Positions 4,855 through 7,037 of a DNA stretch of 7,037 nucleotides are shown here, one piece after another (the stretch's first letter is position 1; each line of letters opens with the position of its first letter). The notes under the pieces are model-generated. The model saw nothing but the letters and a program-made list of their open reading frames with translations. It made no database searches and was not told the DNA's origin. The translations under genes and the position numbers were made by a program. Source of the stretch: Propionibacteriaceae bacterium (lineage in GTDB: Bacteria > Actinomycetota > Actinomycetes > Propionibacteriales > Propionibacteriaceae); NCBI GenBank assembly GCA_003153855.1, contig PMBM01000229.1:18649-25685 (forward strand), in the 5' to 3' direction.

Positions 4855-7037
4855 CCGCCTTCGACCTCGGCGGGACCCTCCCGCTCGGCAGGACGGTCGT
4901 GCTGCAGGCGAGCGCCGGAACGGGTAAGACCCACGCCGTCGCGACCCTCGCCGCACGGGCGATCGCCGAGGGCGTCGTGAGCCTCGACCAGCTCATGGTC
5001 ATCACGTTCTCGAGCGCATCCACGCGAGAGCTGCGCTCGCGGGTGCGGCTGCGCCTTGCTCAGCTTGCGGAGGCGCTCGACAGCGACGTGACGCCCGACG
5101 ACCCCGCGTGGCTGGCCGTCACCCGGCACACCGAGGTGCCGGACGCGAGGAGGAGGATCGCGGACGCGCTGGTCGGCTTCGACGCGGCGATGATCTGCAC
5201 GACGCACCAGTTCTGCGACCGCATGCTGGCGGAGCTCGGCATCCTGGCCGACCACGATCCAGAGGCTGTCGCGGTCGAGAACGTGGACGACCTCGTCGAG
5301 CAGTCCGTCAACGACGAGTACCTCGCACGCTACGCGCGCACCGACGGCGTCCCGTTCGACTACCCCACGGCCGTCCGGATCGGCAGGTCGGCGGTCGACA
5401 ATCCCTACCTCCCGCTGGTCCCTGCCGCCGGTACCACCGGGCGGGGCGAGGAACGGAGATCGTTCGCAGACGCGGTGAGGACGAGGGTCGAGCTCCGGAA
5501 GCGGAAGGTGGGCCTGTACACGTTCGACGACATGCAGACCCGTCTCCTCGAGGCACTGCGGCATCCTGTCGTCGGAGCAGCTGCGCGGGAACGGGTTCGC
5601 GACCGGTTCCCGCTGGTCCTGGTCGACGAGTTCCAGGACACCGACCCGGTCCAGTGGGAGATCCTGCGTGCGGCCTTCGTGAGCGACGAGCCGTCCCGCG
5701 CCACCACCGTCGTGCTCATCGGCGACCCGAAGCAGTCGATCTACGGGTTCCGCGGTGCGGGCGTCCACGCCTACCTGGACGCCGTCAGGGACCACGTCAC
5801 GCAGGACCTCGGCGTGAACCGCCGCACCACGCCGGAGCTCGTCACGGCCGTACAGACCGTGTTCGACGGTGCGCAGCTCGGGGCACCCGAGATCACCGTC
5901 GGCCCCGTGGAGAGCCTGATCGATGCGCAACGCCTGGACGTGGACGGGCCCTGGCGGCACGCGATGCGGCTGAGGGTCCAGCCGGGCACGAGCATCCGGT
6001 CCTCGAACCATGCCCGCGCCGTCGACGCCGACCTCACCGACGACATCGCGCGCCTTCTCGCCTCGGGTGCGCGCATCGTCGGGCGGGGAGAGGACCGCGC
6101 GTTGCGCGCCGACGACATCGCGGTCATCGTGACCAGCAACCGCCGCGGGCGCAGCATCCATGCGCAGCTCGCGAAAGTGGAGATCCCGGCGGTCTTCACG
6201 GGCGTGCTCAGCGTGCTGACCTCCCCGGCGGCGGAGGACTGGCGCAAGCTGCTGCTCGCCATCGACCGCCCAAGACAGGCTGCCGTACGTGTCGCTGCGC
6301 TCACCGACCTCGTCGGCTGGACGCTCGACGACCTCATCGCCGCGGACGAGGATGCGCTGGCGGAGCTCACCGGCGAGATCCGTCGCTGGGGCCGGCTGCT
6401 GCGCAGCGACGGCGTCGCCGGGCTGATGCAACTGCTGCTCGCGGAGGGCCTCGCTGCCCGGGTGGTGCAGCTCCCCGACGGTGACCGGCGACTCACCGAC
6501 CTTCGTCACGTGGCTGAGCTCCTCCAGTCGGAGCAGCTCCGCTCCGGGCTCATGCCCGCCGGACTTGCCGTCTGGCTCGAGCTCGAGTCCCGCGGGACGG
6601 CGAGCCGGAGCGACGACAGGTCGCGGCGGTTGGAGACCGACGACGCAGCCGTACGGATCCTCACCGTCCATCAGGCCAAGGGCCTCGAGTTCGCGGTGGT
6701 CTATCTGCCGGAGCTGGCCACACGGTACGTGCCGAGCATCGGCGACAAGCCGATCCAGCTGCACGAGCAGCGCGAGGGCCGGTCCGTACGCGTCCTGGAC
6801 ATCGGCGGCACTGCCGAGCCGGGGCGCACCGAGCGGGAGCAGGCCTACCGCGCGGAGGAGGACGGCGAGGGGCTCAGGGCGCTGTACGTGGCGCTCACCC
6901 GCGCCAAGTGCCACGTCACCGCGTGGTGGGGCCGCACGGATCGTACGGCCGAGGCCGCGCTCCACCGCGTCCTGTTCCGCAAGCCGGGGCCCATCGTGCC
7001 TTCTCGGGTCGAGGTGCGCGGCGACCTCGATCCTGCC
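4851..7037 (+). CDS. recB: Exodeoxyribonuclease V subunit beta (RecB), helicase part; 3' end off the right edge
   Basis: RecB is the 3'-5' SF1A helicase and, through its C-terminal domain, the nuclease of RecBCD, which resects double-strand breaks and loads RecA. Exactly 729 codons are in the window; relatives are about 1,100 aa. Motifs seen: Walker A ASAGTGKT (20-27); VITFSSASTRELRSR (Ia, 50-64); TTHQFC (117-122), a RecB-like Ib/Ic segment; FPLVLVDEFQDTDPVQW with Walker B DEFQD at 259-263; IGDPKQSIYGFRGA (III, 290-303); NRRTTPEL (IV, 323-330); TVHQAKGLEF (V, H607, K610); and LYVALTRAK (VI, 678-686). All SF1A motifs are therefore present and the motor looks functional. Motif IV is NRR where many RecB proteins have NWRS or NYRS. 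The nuclease domain with its metal-binding acidic residues and lysine would lie to the right, so RecB and AddA/AdnA-like alternatives are separated mainly by the adjacent recC. The start is set by GGAGG and the ATGA overlap with recC. recD is the likely next gene. Confidence 0.95.
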   Translation, partial: MTAFDLGGTLPLGRTVVLQASAGTGKTHAVATLAARAIAEGVVSLDQLMVITFSSASTRELRSRVRLRLAQLAEALDSDVTPDDPAWLAVTRHTEVPDARRRIADALVGFDAAMICTTHQFCDRMLAELGILADHDPEAVAVENVDDLVEQSVNDEYLARYARTDGVPFDYPTAVRIGRSAVDNPYLPLVPAAGTTGRGEERRSFADAVRTRVELRKRKVGLYTFDDMQTRLLEALRHPVVGAAARERVRDRFPLVLVDEFQDTDPVQWEILRAAFVSDEPSRATTVVLIGDPKQSIYGFRGAGVHAYLDAVRDHVTQDLGVNRRTTPELVTAVQTVFDGAQLGAPEITVGPVESLIDAQRLDVDGPWRHAMRLRVQPGTSIRSSNHARAVDADLTDDIARLLASGARIVGRGEDRALRADDIAVIVTSNRRGRSIHAQLAKVEIPAVFTGVLSVLTSPAAEDWRKLLLAIDRPRQAAVRVAALTDLVGWTLDDLIAADEDALAELTGEIRRWGRLLRSDGVAGLMQLLLAEGLAARVVQLPDGDRRLTDLRHVAELLQSEQLRSGLMPAGLAVWLELESRGTASRSDDRSRRLETDDAAVRILTVHQAKGLEFAVVYLPELATRYVPSIGDKPIQLHEQREGRSVRVLDIGGTAEPGRTEREQAYRAEEDGEGLRALYVALTRAKCHVTAWWGRTDRTAEAALHRVLFRKPGPIVPSRVEVRGDLDPA

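Noticed and set aside
5108..6484. A 458-codon open frame on the plus strand in another phase within recB.
   Set aside because: Its translation is dominated by R, P, A, G and H, typical of the shifted frame of a GC-rich gene; the recB frame carries the conserved motifs.
4722..6965. A 747-codon open frame on the minus strand opposite recB.
   Set aside because: It is antisense to unmistakable RecB helicase motifs; no start context or domain supports it.
4851..7037. Possibility that the recB gene is really AddA or AdnA/AdnB.
   Set aside because: It is fused by ATGA overlap to a clear RecC and has RecB-like THQFC and VDEFQDTDPVQW segments. AddAB and AdnAB systems have no RecC subunit.
1..7037. 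Mobile element, phage, CRISPR, toxin-antitoxin or restriction genes that could form a hidden new system.
   Set aside because: Nearly all bases belong to four conserved genes; no direct-repeat array, transposase, integrase, terminal inverted repeats or att-like tRNA end was seen.

Overview
The window is a high-GC (roughly two thirds G+C by eye), gene-dense stretch of an Actinomycetota chromosome. The lineage call rests on a mycoredoxin gene, a UvrD2-type helicase, an apparent SigR/SigH-class promoter, GTG and leaderless starts, and strong GC bias at third codon positions. A Propionibacteriales/Nocardioides-like organism would fit, but I cannot prove the genus from the sequence.

Layout: (1) 1-1337, minus strand: the N-terminal about 445 residues of UvrD2, an SF1A DNA helicase, whose 3' end lies off the left edge. 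(2) 1338-1430: a 93-bp divergent intergenic region with an exact GGAAT-N18-GTT element just upstream of the next gene. (3) 1431-1676, plus: a complete mycoredoxin (Mrx1, CGYC active site). (4) 1677-1728: a 52-bp gap holding a small GC hairpin with a short T run and a TAGGGT -10 hexamer placed for a leaderless transcript. (5) 1729-4854, plus: complete recC (1041 aa). (6) 4851-7037, plus: recB, overlapping recC by ATGA and running off the right edge; residues 1-729 cover all helicase motifs but not the C-terminal nuclease domain. recD would be expected next.

How the genes fit together: RecB and RecC are the core of the RecBCD helicase-nuclease, which processes double-strand DNA ends for homologous recombination. 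UvrD2 is a separate actinobacterial 3'-5' helicase. Mrx1 reduces mycothiol mixed disulfides during thiol-oxidative stress. The divergent uvrD2/mrx1 pair is a known actinobacterial arrangement (Rv3198c/Rv3198A in M. tuberculosis). Here recC and recB lie directly downstream of mrx1, whereas M. tuberculosis has recCBD elsewhere in its genome and has adnAB near uvrD2. The three genes that appear to begin transcripts (uvrD2, mrx1, recC) have no convincing Shine-Dalgarno sequence, while the internal gene recB has a good one (GGAGG).

I see no mobile element, CRISPR array, tRNA, rRNA or phage gene. The long antisense reading frames are ordinary shadows in GC-rich coding DNA. This is a conserved DNA-repair/redox locus and I do not see a hidden new system. 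The items most worth a second look are the SigR-type promoter with its two-fold symmetry, the position of recBC next to mrx1/uvrD2, and an excess of the palindrome CGTACG in all three codon phases.
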